Positions 23,701 to 38,785 are shown, numbered from the stretch's first letter. The stretch is 64,000 nt of DNA from Castanea sativa (GCF_040712315.1 NC_134018.1:11800835-11864834); one strand, 5' to 3'. The notes: generated by a model not told the origin, from the sequence alone. Numbers and translations: made by a program.

Positions 23701-25260
23701 ATATTTATTTGAATTATTTTAGTCAATTTTTATATTTTTACTAATTTAATATATTTATTTATTTATAAAATAATTATTAAATTAATTATGAAATTATCAC
23801 TATTCGACTTCAGTTCAACCTTGGTTCACTCTTAAAAACATTGAATGTCTCCCTTTTATAGTTCTTTGAACAATCCGGGATTCAAAATCACCATTAATGG
23901 TATAACAAATCGAAGAGCAAATTATAGAGAGAGATCGCAACTTTTCCTTTCTTTGTTTCTCATGAAAAAAGTATATGGGAAAATGGTTTTTTTTTTTCCC
24001 CAAATTTGGTAGGTTGTGGTTGGTCATGATTATTGAGAGTTGAAGTTGTTTGGTTGTTGACGATAAACTGGTCATGAATGTTTTAGGGTTTGAGAAGTTA
24101 GTTGTTAGTTGGAGCTTGTGTGTGTGTTTTTTTTAATTATTTCACTCTTTGTTATTGGAACAATTTTACATTGTAGGTACTGCATATATTCACCAATTGT
24201 AGGAGATAAGGTCCCAAATTTTGCAGATTTAATTTTTAACTTGCCCCAATGAAAAATTATTTATTTCTTTTAATAATTAAAGTACTATACAAAGAATAAA
24301 CAGAGGGTTTATGATATTGTATGTATTTAAATTATAGATGGGAAATTTTATCCAAACAAAAACACTTGTCTCATTTATAGAGGGGTGCACAAAAAGTGTA
24401 ATGTATTCAAAAAGTGTAGCAAATATTCTCTTGCAATCTTGTTTTGTTTTTGAGTAGCTGTTTGTTTATTTTATTTTAGTCATGCAAGAGGAGTGCACAT
24501 TGCATTGAAGTGTGCATTGCCGTTTGTTGTTTGACTAATACATTTTTCATATAAGGTTTTGTAGTTCTATTTTAAAGATCAATGAGCACTAGCCTTTTTA
24601 GACATTGAATATAGACTTCCAAAGATATTCTTGCTATTTTTCTACTTGAAATTTCCAATGTTGTATGAAATTGGTACTTCTCTTTAAGGAGGTGAATGAA
24701 CAGCTAGCCAAGGAAAGACAAAACGTGGCCTTGAGTAAGAGAAGATTGTTGAACCATTCAAAAGGAATTAATAAGGATAAATATTTAATACTCACAAATA
24801 AGAATAAATACAATTCTAATAAATGCATTTATTTCATTCCATATATGAGCTCCTTAACATTTGGCACATACATTGCAATTATTAGCAAAAAAACTTAAAA
24901 GTCTAATAGCATTTATTTTAAAAAGATTACTTTAAAATTTAAGTTTTAATATTATAGGTATTACATTTACATTCATAAAGAAAACAAAAATCTATTACAA
25001 TTCTAAACTTATCTATAAATACTATATAATCAAAGTCGTGGACTTTATGTTGACTTCATGAGAGCTTTCCATATCAGTTTTGCAAGCCTTGCAAATTTAT
25101 ACCTCAGTTATTTATCTATTTGTTATTTTTAATGTTTATTTTCAGCTCCCAGCTGCCCCAAATTTTCTTTTCAATTCTTTCTCTCTGTTTCTAACCTACA
25201 AAGTCGATCACTTCCCCTCCTTCAACTAAGCCAAAACCCACACTGGATTCATCATTCTCT
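23701..25260. other. AT-rich intergenic stretch without a supported gene
   Basis: Short frames occur on both strands (for example 23815-24075 minus and 24665-24898 plus). None has a recognisable domain, splice context or compositional signal. Confidence 0.5.
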
Positions 25261-25291
25261 CAAGTCCCAACCAAAAGATGTAGAGAAAGAT

Positions 25292-25444
25292 ATGGAAAAA
25301 TCCAATATGGTTCTAACTCCTTTGTTGAAAACACACTCTGTACTTCCTCTTCTTCTCATTCTAAATCTCATACTCTTCTTCTTCTTCTTCAAAAACAAAG
25401 TCATGATTTTTTTTTTTTTAAGGCTGACATCAATCAGTTGTTGA
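25292..25444 (+). CDS. Possible small hydrophobic ORF or first-exon remnant, 50 aa
   Basis: An ATG follows a pyrimidine-rich leader (25140-25290) that looks like a plant 5' UTR. The peptide starts MEKSNMVLTPLLKTHS and then has a long Leu/Ile/Phe run like a signal anchor. The frame ends soon after a 13-T run, where one base changes the frame. I do not recognise a family. It could be the first exon of a lost gene or chance. Confidence 0.2.
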   Translation: MEKSNMVLTPLLKTHSVLPLLLILNLILFFFFFKNKVMIFFFLRLTSISC

Positions 25445-25964
25445 GTCTGATCATCTTTCTTTGTGAGCTTATCACAATGCCTCTGATATTGATCATTAAT
25501 ATAGATCTACTATGTTGCTCAAACCTTGATTTAGTTTTATGCCTAGAACTATTTGGAAAATTAAAATAAGAATTTTTTTTTTTTTTGCTCTTATAATGTT
25601 TTATATGTTAGTAATTGTGGCCATTATGGACTATTTTGGTGAATTTTGGCCAAAGTTCAATGAAGCCATCTTTTTAGAAAGAAAAAACAGTAGAAGAAAT
25701 TTGTAGCTATGGACTATGGTTGATGAAGCTCCAGTAAATTTTGCAAACCTTTTCACAAGATTATATATGAACCACACCGAAAGTTAAATTTGTTGACCAT
25801 TCAAAAATCTAGGATGAATACAGAATTTAAAAAAAAAGGGATAAATACAAAGTTATTTGAACAAACCATCTAAAAGAATACTTTAGTTTTGCCTCTACCT
25901 CATTTTAAAAAAAAAAACTTATGTTGGCGGCTTGGAGTTGGTCTCGGAAGGAGACTCATTTTTT

Positions 25965-25966
<2 letters not shown>

Positions 25967-26007
<41 letters not shown>
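25967..26007. repeat. (CT)n microsatellite
   Basis: About 20 uninterrupted CT units. Open frames across it are low-complexity artefacts. Confidence 0.95.
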
Positions 26008-26011
<4 letters not shown>

Positions 26012-26691
26012 CTTAATATTCGACATCTAGACTCCCTAATTAGTTTGGTCTCCTTTTCCTTCTTTTTTCCTCTTCTTCTTTACATCTTTGTCTCCTTCAT
26101 TTCTAAATCTCGAAGTTCAAGATAATGCTTTCTTTACAAGTTACAGTTTATTGGTTTGCTTCAAATCTTGTCCTACCACATGTATGGTTCACAATTCAAG
26201 TGTCCAAAAGTGAAAACAGAGTTCTATTCCACTATGACTTTTCTTCTTCTCTTTACATATTACATTTTTTTAAGATTAGTTCCAAACCTCATTTTTTCCG
26301 TTGGATTAATAGCCATCACTCATTGCTTTTTTTTATAATAATAAAAAAATTCACGTTGGCTCATGTCACTACTAGGCTACTCCTTCCCACAAATCAATAA
26401 CCCACTAAAATACATTTACTATTTTATATTTTCATTTTTGCATTTCATTTGTTTTGGTGGTCAATGGCATTTTACTTCAGATTTGTATGCTAACAAAACA
26501 CACTTTTTTTTTTTTTTTCCAAAAGTGTTATGTCCATAATATTTTTGCAATACTTTCGCAATAAATTACATGTGGTAAGTTGTCATTGCTTCTAATTTTT
26601 ATCTACAACTTAAATTATGTTTTAGCCCACTCATAACAACCTACCACTTAGGATTTATTGTAAAAGTGCTGTGAAAATATTGTGGACATAG

Positions 26692-28796
<2,105 letters not shown>

Positions 28797-28801
28797 ATGT
28801 C

Positions 28802-29497
28802 TGTAAGTGCACACTTGCACCTGGACCCAAAGACAACTACGGGCTCAGGCCCAATAAGCCTTAGACAATAAAATTTGTAGAGCGTGGGCTTGTAACCTAG
28901 ATTAGAAGTGCTGAGAACTTAATAACGGGCTAAGAGTTACAAACACATGTAAATAACAAAAGATAACTGAAAATAGGCCTCCTCGGACGTTAGCCGAGGA
29001 CCATTTCTGTATTATCGCTATTTCTTCCTTAAAAGTTACAATTTTTAGTTTCTTTCTTTATTGGCGATCCCCCCCCCTTTTCTCTGGCCTCCACCCCCCT
29101 TAAATACTTCCTTCCCTGATACTTTTTGGACAGTGACTAGAAGTTTCAGCCTTACTGTTCAAGGGTCACTTCCCCATTAATGCGGCCAGGGAGGTAGGTG
29201 CAGAGCCTTTAATGCGGAGGTGGCAGCCTTTGCACTTGATATTTTCTTTAACACTGGTGCATCTAGAAGGTTCAGGGTGCCCCCTTTTAACCATTAGTCT
29301 TTCCAGAGTTATACCTTGACCTTCATAATGAAGTTTTGAGTTCTCTTGGATTTGTCCGAGGAGAAGCTCGTTCTCGGCTGTACCCTCGGATCCTCGGCGT
29401 ATGGGCCAATTCGTAGAGTTTAATTCTGGAGTAGGTCGGCCCTCCATGCTACAGTCCAAAGGCCCATATGCCCATTTGGGTCTTTTTACCCCCCACA
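28802..29497. mobile_element. Solo LTR, 696 bp
   Basis: Starts TGTAAGTGCACACTTGCACC and ends ACCCCCCACA. It is flanked by a perfect 5-bp target duplication ATGTC (28797-28801 and 29498-29502), with no second LTR nearby, so it is the product of LTR-LTR recombination. GC-richer than its surroundings, with repeated CCGAGGA/TCCTCGG phrases. A minus-strand open frame at 29166-29507 lies in the LTR and is probably not a gene. The CCCCACA end resembles the Tat-like LTR at 62561-63223, which would make it minus-oriented. Confidence 0.88.
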
Positions 29498-29502
29498 ATG
29501 TC

Positions 29503-29629
29503 AACAAGGTAATAAATCAATTTCCTAATTTTATCTCTATTTTGTGTTTTAAAAATTGATACATCCATTTAATAAAAATAGTGTGTAACCCTATGCATAT
29601 GCACATGTACATTTAAAAATAATCACAAG

Positions 29630-29668
<39 letters not shown>

Positions 29669-32400
29669 TTTAGAATCTAATTGGATTTAGACTCTTCAGT
29701 TTTTGTACCCAATAATTCACTTGCTATAAAAATTAAAAAAATTAGATGAGACACATGACGCAAAATTGAACTCCAGTGTATACGGTGTCAAATTTCATTG
29801 TCTCCTATTACATCAATCTAGCTTGTAACCTCGTGTATATGCATGGATACATTTAATGATATACAATAAAATAAATAATATAATTCCTATATATATAATT
29901 TAAATATTGTTGATAGTCATTTTTAAATTTAGTTAACTCTTTTAAAATTTTTATAAGGATACTATTAGGTATAAAATGTAAATTGTCCATTTTTTTAAAT
30001 TATTGTGAAACATTATATATTTTTTTTTATGCTTCATTTATTCTAGACTATTTGGTTTTTGTATTTAACAACTCACTTGGATGAATATTTATAATGTGGT
30101 TCCACATTTTATTTTAAAATTAAGAAATAAAACTCTTTAAGAATAAATAGTTTAACGCATATGACGCAAAATTGGAATTCCAATTTGAAATTCAATGGTT
30201 TCTCTCAGCTTCACCTATTAATATATATATAGATGAGTGTTTAATTTTTATCGCAAAGAATTGAATAGTACAGTTTTTGGGCCATGGTCTCAACTACAAC
30301 TCTCAATCATGTTGGACTTGGATGACACCTTTCACAATGTATCATTATAAGATGCAGAAAAATTTGGAGTGTACACAACGTTTAATATGGATAGGAAGAA
30401 ATTTCATCATATTCCAATTGGTTAGGTTAGTAAGGGACCTATTCCAATTTAATGATCCTAGAATTTTGTATACAAGTAATAATCAAGGAAACTTCCGCCT
30501 AAAATAAGTTAGACTTTTAGCAAGAGAAAAAATTGATGTTTAGACAAATTAAGCTAAGGCCGATCAAAATGGACCATATTCTTAATTTCTTATCTCGATT
30601 TGTTCCATGCACGAGACTTACAGTCAATGCTTGGTGTATAAAAGTTGAACATCTTATCTACGTCAATCCTCTAAAAGCTTGAGAAAAAATTCATTTAAAC
30701 CAACACAATATAAATTATAAAGGAATCAAAGAAGAATTGTCAAAGATACTGAAAATTTAATTTGTGCTTAAATTATTATAAGGATGAATACAATAGCAAT
30801 AGTCTTTTTTTTTAATAAAAAATAAAAATAAAAATAAAATCTATGCTTAATTTGTACGTATGATAAATTCCTATCACAAAGTTTTTTGAGACTCATGTTG
30901 ATTACCTCTTTCCTTAAGTTTTTTTTATTCTTACCAAAAAATTTACATTAACTTATATTACTATTATCTTTAGTCTCTCATTAATTGTCTAAGCTTACAC
31001 CACACTTTTCTCTCTTCTTTATGTCTTTTAGCATACTCACCATTTTAATATTTTAAAAAAGCAAAATAATAATAATTAAGGACTAATAGTAATAACTAAC
31101 CAAATAAGACCCTGAAGAGAGATAGAAAGACACAAAAATGATGTGGATTGTTAAATAAAATGCATTGTTTCATTACATATTACCAAAATAAAATACTTGA
31201 AACTAACAAAACATTTGAAAGAGAGAGAAAGAGAAATTTGAGGGGTCGTTGCCTCTGTCATATTGGCCTCCCACCACCATTAAGACGTCGAAACCCCTAT
31301 GGGTAATTTTTTTCTATTTAAATTAGGGGATTAAATATGATTTAGGTTTGGATAATTTGGTTTGATAGTTTTTGTTTTAGGAATATAAGTAGAGAGAATA
31401 TTTGGTACGCAATATAAAGCTATATTCTACCATAGTTTTAAATCATTTATAAGACACATACATGCACACTTGCCCATACTATCGATAAGTGGAAGACAAT
31501 GAGAGAGTTAGACATACTTTCATTTTATAGTATGAAATATGGAAACACAACACAAATTAGTTGATTTTTATGATCTCGTTACTCTTTTGCATTTATTTTT
31601 GGTTTCATGATTTAAAAATAATAATAATCATTCCTTGATAAGGCTATAAATATGCAGTGAAACTACTAAATTAATTTTCAATATCTCAAAATGTATATGT
31701 TTCTTTACTCTAATTTAGTTTACTATTTATTTATAAGATATGTACAACACTATTTGGTTTCTCAAAAAAAAAAAAAACACTATCTAAAACCGTCTTATAT
31801 AAAATATTACAAAACTATCCGTGCATCGCACGAGCAGCTTACTAGTAAACAATAAAAATTAGAGTTATCAATTATTTCACATTAGAATGTCAAAACTCCC
31901 AAATCTTTACTATGGGTAAACCTTAAATGGCTACAATTGTACAGAATCCACAACCATTCACCCAAATAGGTCTATCAAAGCAAAACTCATAAACATTATC
32001 ACAAGAATATCACTTCCAAAACTTAAATTACAAAAACCTCTAGCAAAATATGAAAACCTACAAAAAGTATAAAAGCTCTTACCTTAAATAAAATGAGATG
32101 TAGGAGCTTAAGAGCTTTTTATAGAGCTCTTTTAGTAAAACTCACTGGAGATAATGGTGGAGGCGGGGGAGTCATGCACGGGTGGGAGAGTGAGGGAGTG
32201 TGAAAGAGGATTGTTGGGTGTTTGAGACCAAATGAAAGAGAAAAAGAGAACAAAGTGAGAAGAGAGGAGAGCTAGCCGGACAAAGGGGAGATATTTTGAG
32301 AGAAAAGGAGTGGTGGGGAATTAAGAGGTAAGTGGGTGGGGCTCACGTGGGTAAAAAATCTGACCATTTTTTTTTTTTAAATAAAAAGTAGGCTTGGGCA
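29503..32400. other. AT-rich intergenic region, no supported gene
   Basis: Contains (GT)n at 29636-29668 and related non-coding copies around 29680-29820 and 30040-30235 (both with GACGCAAAATTG). A short plus-strand frame at 30277-30507 has no recognisable domain. Confidence 0.5.
31816..31845 (+). mobile_element. Helitron-like 3' terminus
   Basis: CCGTGCATCGCACGAG can form a short hairpin and is followed by CAGCTTACTAG and then T, the usual plant Helitron 3' end. The 5' end was not found; the body should lie to the left. Confidence 0.45.
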
Positions 32401-33159
32401 TTACACTAACATTGTCAGTGGAAGAAGGAAAATAAGGTTGACCTCTCTTTAAAGAAGAGGGCAAAGGAATATGTTTTGGCAGCAAAGTTTCTGACTGATT
32501 GGAACATCAATATGGAGGTGGTGGCTCGTACTTTCTAGCCACTCTAGAGTACAAGAGGCAATTTCGAGGTTAATGGCATTGGTAATAACAAGGTGCTGTT
32601 TGATTTCGAGCTTGAAGTCGATGCTGAAAAAGTCCTTATAGGGGAACTGTGGACCTTTAATACACACTTGGTTGTTTTGGAATGTTACGATGGTTCTACG
32701 CCAATACAAAATTTGCACTTTAAAACAACCTCCTTCTGGGTTCAAATACATGACTTTCCTTTTTCGTATTTGACAACAGAGGTAGATCTAAGCATTGGGG
32801 AAACACTTGTTGCCGTACCAATCCTCAAGGATAGTTCAGAGATGAGAGGGGGCAATTTCATGCTAGTTAGGGTGGCAATTGACATTACAAAAGCTTTGTG
32901 CAGAGGAAGACGTGTTTCATGGAGTTTGGAGTCTGAGGGGTGGGTGTCATTCAAATACGAGCGGTTACCTAATCTATGCTATTGGTGCGGGTAGCTATCC
33001 CACGATGACAAGGATTGTACGCTCTGGTTACAAAGCAAAGGTTCTTTGGTAGTGGAGGATAGACAGTTTGGACCACAGATCAGAGTGGCGCAATTTAACC
33101 AGCGGAAGAAAACGGTGGTGAAGGTGCATGGATATGAAACTTCAGCACATAGATTGTGA
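32401..33159 (+). pseudogene. LINE (L1-type) ORF1 relic with DUF4283 and zinc-knuckle domains
   Basis: One frame reads through most of the interval. It has TDWNINMEVVARTF, then the DUF4283-like core (NNKVLFDFELEVDAEKVLIG, HFKTTSFWVQIHDFP, LCRGRRVSW), then YERLPNLCYWCG followed by LSHDDKDCTLWL, the CX2CX4HX4C knuckle. In-frame TAGs lie near 32536, 32545 and 32992; the last interrupts the knuckle between Cys pairs. ORF1 proteins bind LINE RNA. Reverse transcriptase and endonuclease are missing: the relic stops at 33159, where the ~260-bp repeat sequence begins. Confidence 0.85.
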
Positions 33160-33219
33160 ACGATGTAAATAGATAGGAAGGAATTCATTCAAGTTTTAAA
33201 TTGTGTCTTTATGTGTAAG
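33160..33219. repeat. Left fragment of a ~260-bp repeat unit, ending in a MULE target duplication
   Basis: GATGTAAATAGATAGGAAGG...TTTAAATTGTGTCTTT matches the repeat arrays at 41998-42775 and 58895-62440. The last nine bases, ATGTGTAAG (33211-33219), pair with ATGTGTGAG at 38786-38794 across the MULE. Confidence 0.75.
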
Positions 33220-33699
33220 GGGCCTTCTTCTCTTCCATTTTAAATCCTCTCATTCTCTCCCATTTTAATTTAAATGACTAACACATAGCAAACAAACAAT
33301 CCAAGGGTTAAAAAAACCTAGTTCATATTAAGCTCTCTCGGACAAAATGGGCAATTAACCATAGATGCGGAAGAATATAGTTAGTAGGCATTGGTTTGAA
33401 AGTATATATAATAGTAACATCTCGACTCTTAGAGAATCGATTTTCAGCCTATAAATCGACTCTTACATACTCGATTTACATGTTTTGATCAGATCTGATG
33501 TGGCGCTTTTCCACGTGGCGGCCACCTGGAAATCGACTTTTAGAGAGTCGATTTATATAGCGACTCTTAAATAATCAGTTTATATGTGACGTGTACAATA
33601 CGTGGAAGCTACCTGAAGTTAGTTGATCCACCTGGAAACCAAGTCTTTGAGACTCGATTTCTAATTGGGGTTTTTCAAAATCTACCCAAGTCTAGCCTC

Positions 33700-33960
33700 T
33701 CGCACAACAGACCCAGACCTCTCGCGCCTCTCTCCACTCTCTGTCACTCACCCTCTCACTCTCGCAGACCTCTCGCAGACCTCTTGGCGTCTCTCTCACA
33801 ACCTCTCCACCCTCTCACGCTCTCGCCTCTCCACCCTCACACACCCTCTCACGCTCACGCCTCTCTCACTCACCCCCTGAGCTGTCACTCACTCACTCAC
33901 TCAGTCTCCACTCTCAAGCACCCTCACCACTCTCCACTCTCACTCAGTTCTCAAGTATGT
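33700..33960. repeat. CT/CTCAC-rich low-complexity tract in the MULE
   Basis: Repeated CTCTC, CACCCTCAC and CTCACTCA phrases over ~250 bp, on the downstream side of the transposase remnant. Open frames across it are compositional. Confidence 0.7.
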
Positions 33961-33964
33961 TTTC

Positions 33965-34933
33965 TTAATTGTTTGATTTTTTCATGTGGGTTTGTGGTTT
34001 TTGTTCGAAAATTATGATTGAACTGCTTGTTTCGTGTGGTACTCTATTTCGAAAATTATGATTGATTTTATTTAGTGTCACGTTTGATAGAGAAAGGTTT
34101 GATGATAAGCATGTAAATAAGTTACGTTTGTTTATTGAAGAGAATGACTCGGCAGGAGGTGTGTAGGCAGTGGTCGTATTTGTAACATGCTGGACACCAA
34201 TATCATCGTCCGCATCACCTTCATCATGGCACTCCATATTTTCCTCTTCAAAATTGGAAGCAAGTTCATGGTCATCCACATCCTTCTCAAAGTCGCCTCG
34301 CTCAATCCTCTCTTCGTACTCATCCATATCATCAAGATTTTCATCATTATTCGCAAACTGATCTTCGTCCTCCACCCCTAAATATGTCTCTTGAGGTTGA
34401 AGTGTTTCACTAGTATTGGCAGCATAATCTTGAGATGGGAATGTGTAACCTCCCATTGTAGTGCATGCATCGTCTAATTGCAAAGATGTAGTTGTTTGTT
34501 GCTGCAACTCCTCGACATCAACTTCTGCGAGCGGCTTGGAACTTACGTACAACTCAGCAGCATTTACTTGGGGTATTTTATGGATTCTTTTAAACATGAC
34601 ATTTACATGTTTATCTTCTTTGATCGCCATGTACTTGTAATTTATCCGCTCATGAAGGACTTCTTGTGGGTAACGATAAATAATATTTATGTCATAACAA
34701 GTAGGGCTCAAACTCAGTTCTTTCATTATTTTCATCTTCAAATCATTCAATGTCTTCAACTTACAACGTATCATCATGTAATAGCATTCGATACTCCGCC
34801 CTTGAAATGCGAATCCGTCAATCTGTTCAGGATTGAAAAGGGGACCACCGTAGTATACATTTATGTCAATATTCTTCAGAGATTGTGAACCTATTAAAGT
34901 CAAGGGTAATATGTTAGTGACATATTTTAACAC
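33965..34933 (-). pseudogene. Truncated mudrA-like transposase, N-terminal part
   Basis: A 322-codon frame. Its N-terminal module NIDINVYYGG..., LNDLKMKIMKELSL and YKYMAIKEDKHVNVMFKRIH is typical of the start of plant MULE transposases, and a long acidic segment follows (~residues 185-260). Just after AYTPPAESF the match to the family ends and the frame reads unrelated sequence, so the DNA-binding, DDE and SWIM parts are deleted. The true start is unclear: TTGACTTTAATAG just before the conserved module looks like a splice acceptor, so the first ~15 residues may be intron. Antisense open frames here are mirror effects. Confidence 0.75.
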
Positions 34934-35790
34934 AATTACAAAACATTTTTATGTACTCAAAGTAGGAAAATTACAACTTCTTACATCCAACACACCCCAC
35001 ATTTGCATATACTCACTCCACATCACATACAAACACACTCAATCATTATCATTTCATACTCAAACAAATAAAAAAACTAAAGACAACACTTACCCCCACT
35101 ACAAAATTTCAAATCATTCTAACAAAAAAATAATAACAAATATTAAACCAAACAACAACAAAAATAGCCATGATAAAAGCCTAACAATACAAATATATAT
35201 CTTAAATATTTTTTACTTCTTATAAAAAGAAAATTAAAAAAAAGCCTAGCATATATACCCTAACTTGTTACATCATATGCATATACAAACCCCACATTAA
35301 CATATATACTCAATCATTACCATTTGTTTCTAAACCAAAAAAAAAATTCATTAATCATACTCAAATTAAAAAAAAAAAAAAAAAAAACTAAATGCACAAA
35401 TATTCAAATCATTCTATAAAAAATATAAAGAAAAATTACAAACCAAACAAAAAAACTAATGATACATACCCATAAAAAACCTAACATTACATATATGTAA
35501 CTAACAACTACCCATAAAAAAACCCTAACATTACATATATATAACTAACAACTATTCAAAAAAAAAAAAAAACTAACAACTAGAGAGAGTGTATAAAAAC
35601 CTTACTTGACATGAGAATGTGTAAATGGAGGGTGAGTTTGATTTGAAGTTTTCTATGAGAGTGAGAGAGAAAGAGTGAGACAGGAAGAGAGAGCTGCTGG
35701 GTTTTTAGGTGTGGCAAACGGCAAAACCCAGAAAATAGGTATGTTATGATAAAAAGAAGCTGCCCTAACCACGTGGAAGAAAGGGGACCA
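34934..35790. other. AT/A-rich internal DNA of the MULE
   Basis: Long A-rich stretches with ACTAACAACTA, ACATATAT and CCTAACATTACA repeats. No coding sequence seen. It lies upstream of the transposase remnant, so it may be 5' leader or intron of the former gene. Confidence 0.45.
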
Positions 35791-36224
35791 ACTATTGAAA
35801 ATCGAGTCTCTGAGACTCGATTTTCCTTTTTGAAAACCGAGTCTATGAGACTCGATATCTACTTGGAGTTCCCGTTCATCCAACTGGCAGCATATAATAG
35901 TATTTAATTCTTCGCATATAAATCGACTCTCTAAAAGTCGATTTCCAGGTGGCCGCCACATGGAAAAGCGCCATATCAGATCTGATCAACCCACGAAAAT
36001 CGACTATCTAAGAGACGATTTATAGGCTTAAAATCGACTCTCTAAGAGTCGAGATGTTAGTATAACATATACTTCCAAACAAGTGCCTACTAACTATATT
36101 CTTCAACAGTTATGGCTAATGGGCCATTTTCTCCAGCTCTCTCTCACTTTGTTCTCTTTATCCCTCTTATCTACCTCTTTATAGCTCTCAACTTTTGGTG
36201 GATAGTGGTAGTTTGGAGTTAAGC

Positions 36225-38386
36225 TGTAATGCCCCCAGTTTAAGAAAAAGAAAAAATACATGGTCAAATTTTTGGACCCCACATGCCCCACCTACCCCTT
36301 CATCCCCCACCGCTCATTCTCACAAATATCTTCTCTCTTGGCCAACCATATCTCTTCCTCTCATTTGTTTTCTCTCTTGTCTTCTCACTTAAACACACAC
36401 ACCCCTCTCTCACACTCCCTCACTCTCCCACAGGACCCACTCCACACCACCATATTCACCATCATTTTTCTGGCAAGATCACCGAAAAATCTTTAGGAAT
36501 CTTTAAGCATTTTCATCCCTTTTATTTGAGGTAAAGATTTCTAATCTTTTGGTGGGTTTTATGCATTTGACTGAGGTTATTTTAATCTAATCTTTGATAA
36601 TGATATTCATATGTTTGAAAGTAATATTTATGTGTTTATATGTATTGGTTTTGTCTTGGTGGATTTATTTGATGAGCGGGTTTATAGTTTTTATAATGGT
36701 GGCTATCTAAGTGGTGAAGATTTGAGAGTTTTTGGCTTTTTAATGTGAAACAGATGGTGAATATAATTTTTATTGATTATTTGGAGCTAGTTAAAAATTC
36801 AAATTGTTTGTTTTGGAGGAGATTATGATTTTTGATATTATGGGTCTCTTGTTGATGTGGTGTAAATATTGTGAAAAGTACTTATAATATGTTGAGGTTT
36901 TGATGTTAGAGATAATACCTTGAATGATTTATGAGTATAAATTGGAGTTTATGCCTTGTAAATTAATTTTTTGAGAAACTTTGGAAATGGAATACATTAT
37001 TGATGAGGTTAAATACTAGGCTTGCCTAATCAATTGCTTATTTGGCAATCCCTAATTTGTAGCTAGAGAAAATTTCAAGTTTTATGCTTATTATGATAGG
37101 TTTGCTTGATATTTTTTAGGTTCTAACTAATCTCCTTTGGAGTTTGGAGAATTAGGTTTTTTGCGAGTTACAAGGTAAGTAGTTTTTTAATGGAATTTTT
37201 GGAAAATTACCATATTGCATAAACATTGTTTTTGAGTCAAACACATTTTTAAAAATTATTTGTGAAACTATGTTTTCTTAAAAAGTGCTGTGTTGCGACC
37301 CTACTATATATGAAAGCACATCATGTTTAATATTGCATATGGAAAAATGCATGAATATTTGGCATGGAAAAGAAAAGCATATTTGAACTCCCGTGATAAT
37401 GGATTTCAAGGTTTGTGATATTATTTAGAAATACTAAAGATGTTTTATCTTAACTTGTATTATTTGGAAAATTGATAGAAAATCTTTTTGGACAAAGAAT
37501 GAAGTTGAAATCTTTACAAACTTTATGAAAGTTTTGATTGTTCAAGGTTTTTTTGAAATTACCTAGATATAAACTATGTGTTTCAAAGTACATATAATTT
37601 GTTAGTGTGGTATAAACTGTCTATGTGTTTCAAACTACCTGGATATAAACGGTCTATGTGTTAGTGTGATATATTTCTAATAATTTATCTATGTTGGATT
37701 TTATGGCTTTGGAATTATATTTTTAGTACTCACAGATTATAGTATATAGTTTTACGGTATTCATTTTGAGAAATTTTGGGTTTCATTATTTAATCATTTT
37801 TGTCATATTATTATTGAAAATGATCTTGCAGTGTTCAATTAGAAATTTCCTAAATTAAAACATGCTTTGTAAACTGTTCATCATCATGAAACTTGCATTT
37901 CCCCCACCCCCATTAATTATGCTACTTACTGAGTTTTGTCTCATACCCATTCTTTTACAAACTTTTTGAAAGTAGGCAATGATAATTTTGAGACAAGTTT
38001 TTGTGGCTAGCGGTAATTAGACTAACTACTGATGGATACTGAACTTTTGTGATGGAGATATTTACATAATGTATATCCTAGAGTTGGCTTGACTCATTCT
38101 TTTGTATCTAATAGTGGTTATAACTTTTATTTTTACTGATGGGACAAGTTAATGATGTGTAATTATTTATTCAGACCTCCATTCTTTTGTGGTTAATGGT
38201 CCTTGTAATTATTGCATAGAGTTCTGACTTACTTTTAAAGTATCTTTAATGAAATTATTATGAATATTCTTGGTTTTAGTACTTGGTATAGATCATTTGG
38301 ATTTATTTGTCAAAAAGAAAAAATCTACAAGCACTTTTGAGATGTTTTTCTCATACTTTGCGCACTTTTGGGTTCAGAGAGTGACA
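36225..38386 (+). mobile_element. Solo LTR, 2.16 kb, Ty3/gypsy type
   Basis: Starts TGTAATGCCC and ends GGGTTCAGAGAGTGACA, with a perfect 5-bp target duplication TAAGC (36220-36224 and 38387-38391). Ends and length resemble the LTRs at 6574 and 11241 (TGTAATACCC...GGGTTCGGGGCATGACA), so probably a related lineage. It contains no second LTR, primer site or coding region. It sits in the right arm of the MULE and is therefore younger than that element. Confidence 0.88.
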
Positions 38387-38785
38387 TAAGCGACAGTGGG
38401 AGTCACAACTGAGAGCATCAAGAGTCAGTTTGGTGGCAACGCAAAACTAAACAAGGAGGTCCTTCTGCTAGGTTTGGGTTGGATTTCTTTGGAGTTTGCG
38501 GATATGTGTTGAATGAATATGGGTTAGGTGCTGTGTGATTAATGGGTTGCCAATGACTTTTTTTTTTTTCTTTTTGCTTTTTTCTTTTTCCTTTTTTGTA
38601 TTGTTAGAAAATGGTTGCAGAAAATTAAATCAATATGTGTTATGGATTTCTGGAGTGGGTCTTTCCAATGGGATGTCGGAATTAATATGACGTGGGCTTT
38701 TTTTAACCCTTGGATTGTTTGTCTGCTACATGTTAGGCATTTAAATTAAAATGAGAGAGTTTTAAATGGGAGGGGATCCGGACCC

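Larger units (their letters stand above)
33220..38785 (-). mobile_element. MULE with mudrA-like N-terminal remnant; right arm split by later insertions
   Basis: Long inverted terminal repeats. The left arm from 33220 contains TTTAATTTAAATG, ACAAACAATCCAAGGGTTAA, GAAGAATATAGTTAGTAGGC and GTGGCGGCCACCTGGAAATC, and all have inverted counterparts on the right. The right arm is in two pieces, ~35790-36141 and ~38680-38785, with inserted DNA between, including a solo LTR. The 9-bp flanks ATGTGTAAG and ATGTGTGAG match at 8 of 9. Inside is a minus-strand transposase remnant. The inner arms carry palindromes of the type AATCGACTCT..AGAGTCGATT. Confidence 0.75.

Noticed and set aside
29166..29507. 113-codon minus-strand frame
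   Set aside because: It lies almost entirely inside the solo LTR 28802-29497 and crosses its border; no domain.
33586..34017. 143-codon plus-strand frame rich in Ser, Leu, Pro and His
   Set aside because: Produced by the CTCTC/CACCC low-complexity tract in the MULE and overlapping the opposite transposase frame.
34170..34888. Plus-strand frames opposite the mudrA-like remnant
   Set aside because: Mirror frames of the acidic, codon-biased transposase on the minus strand.
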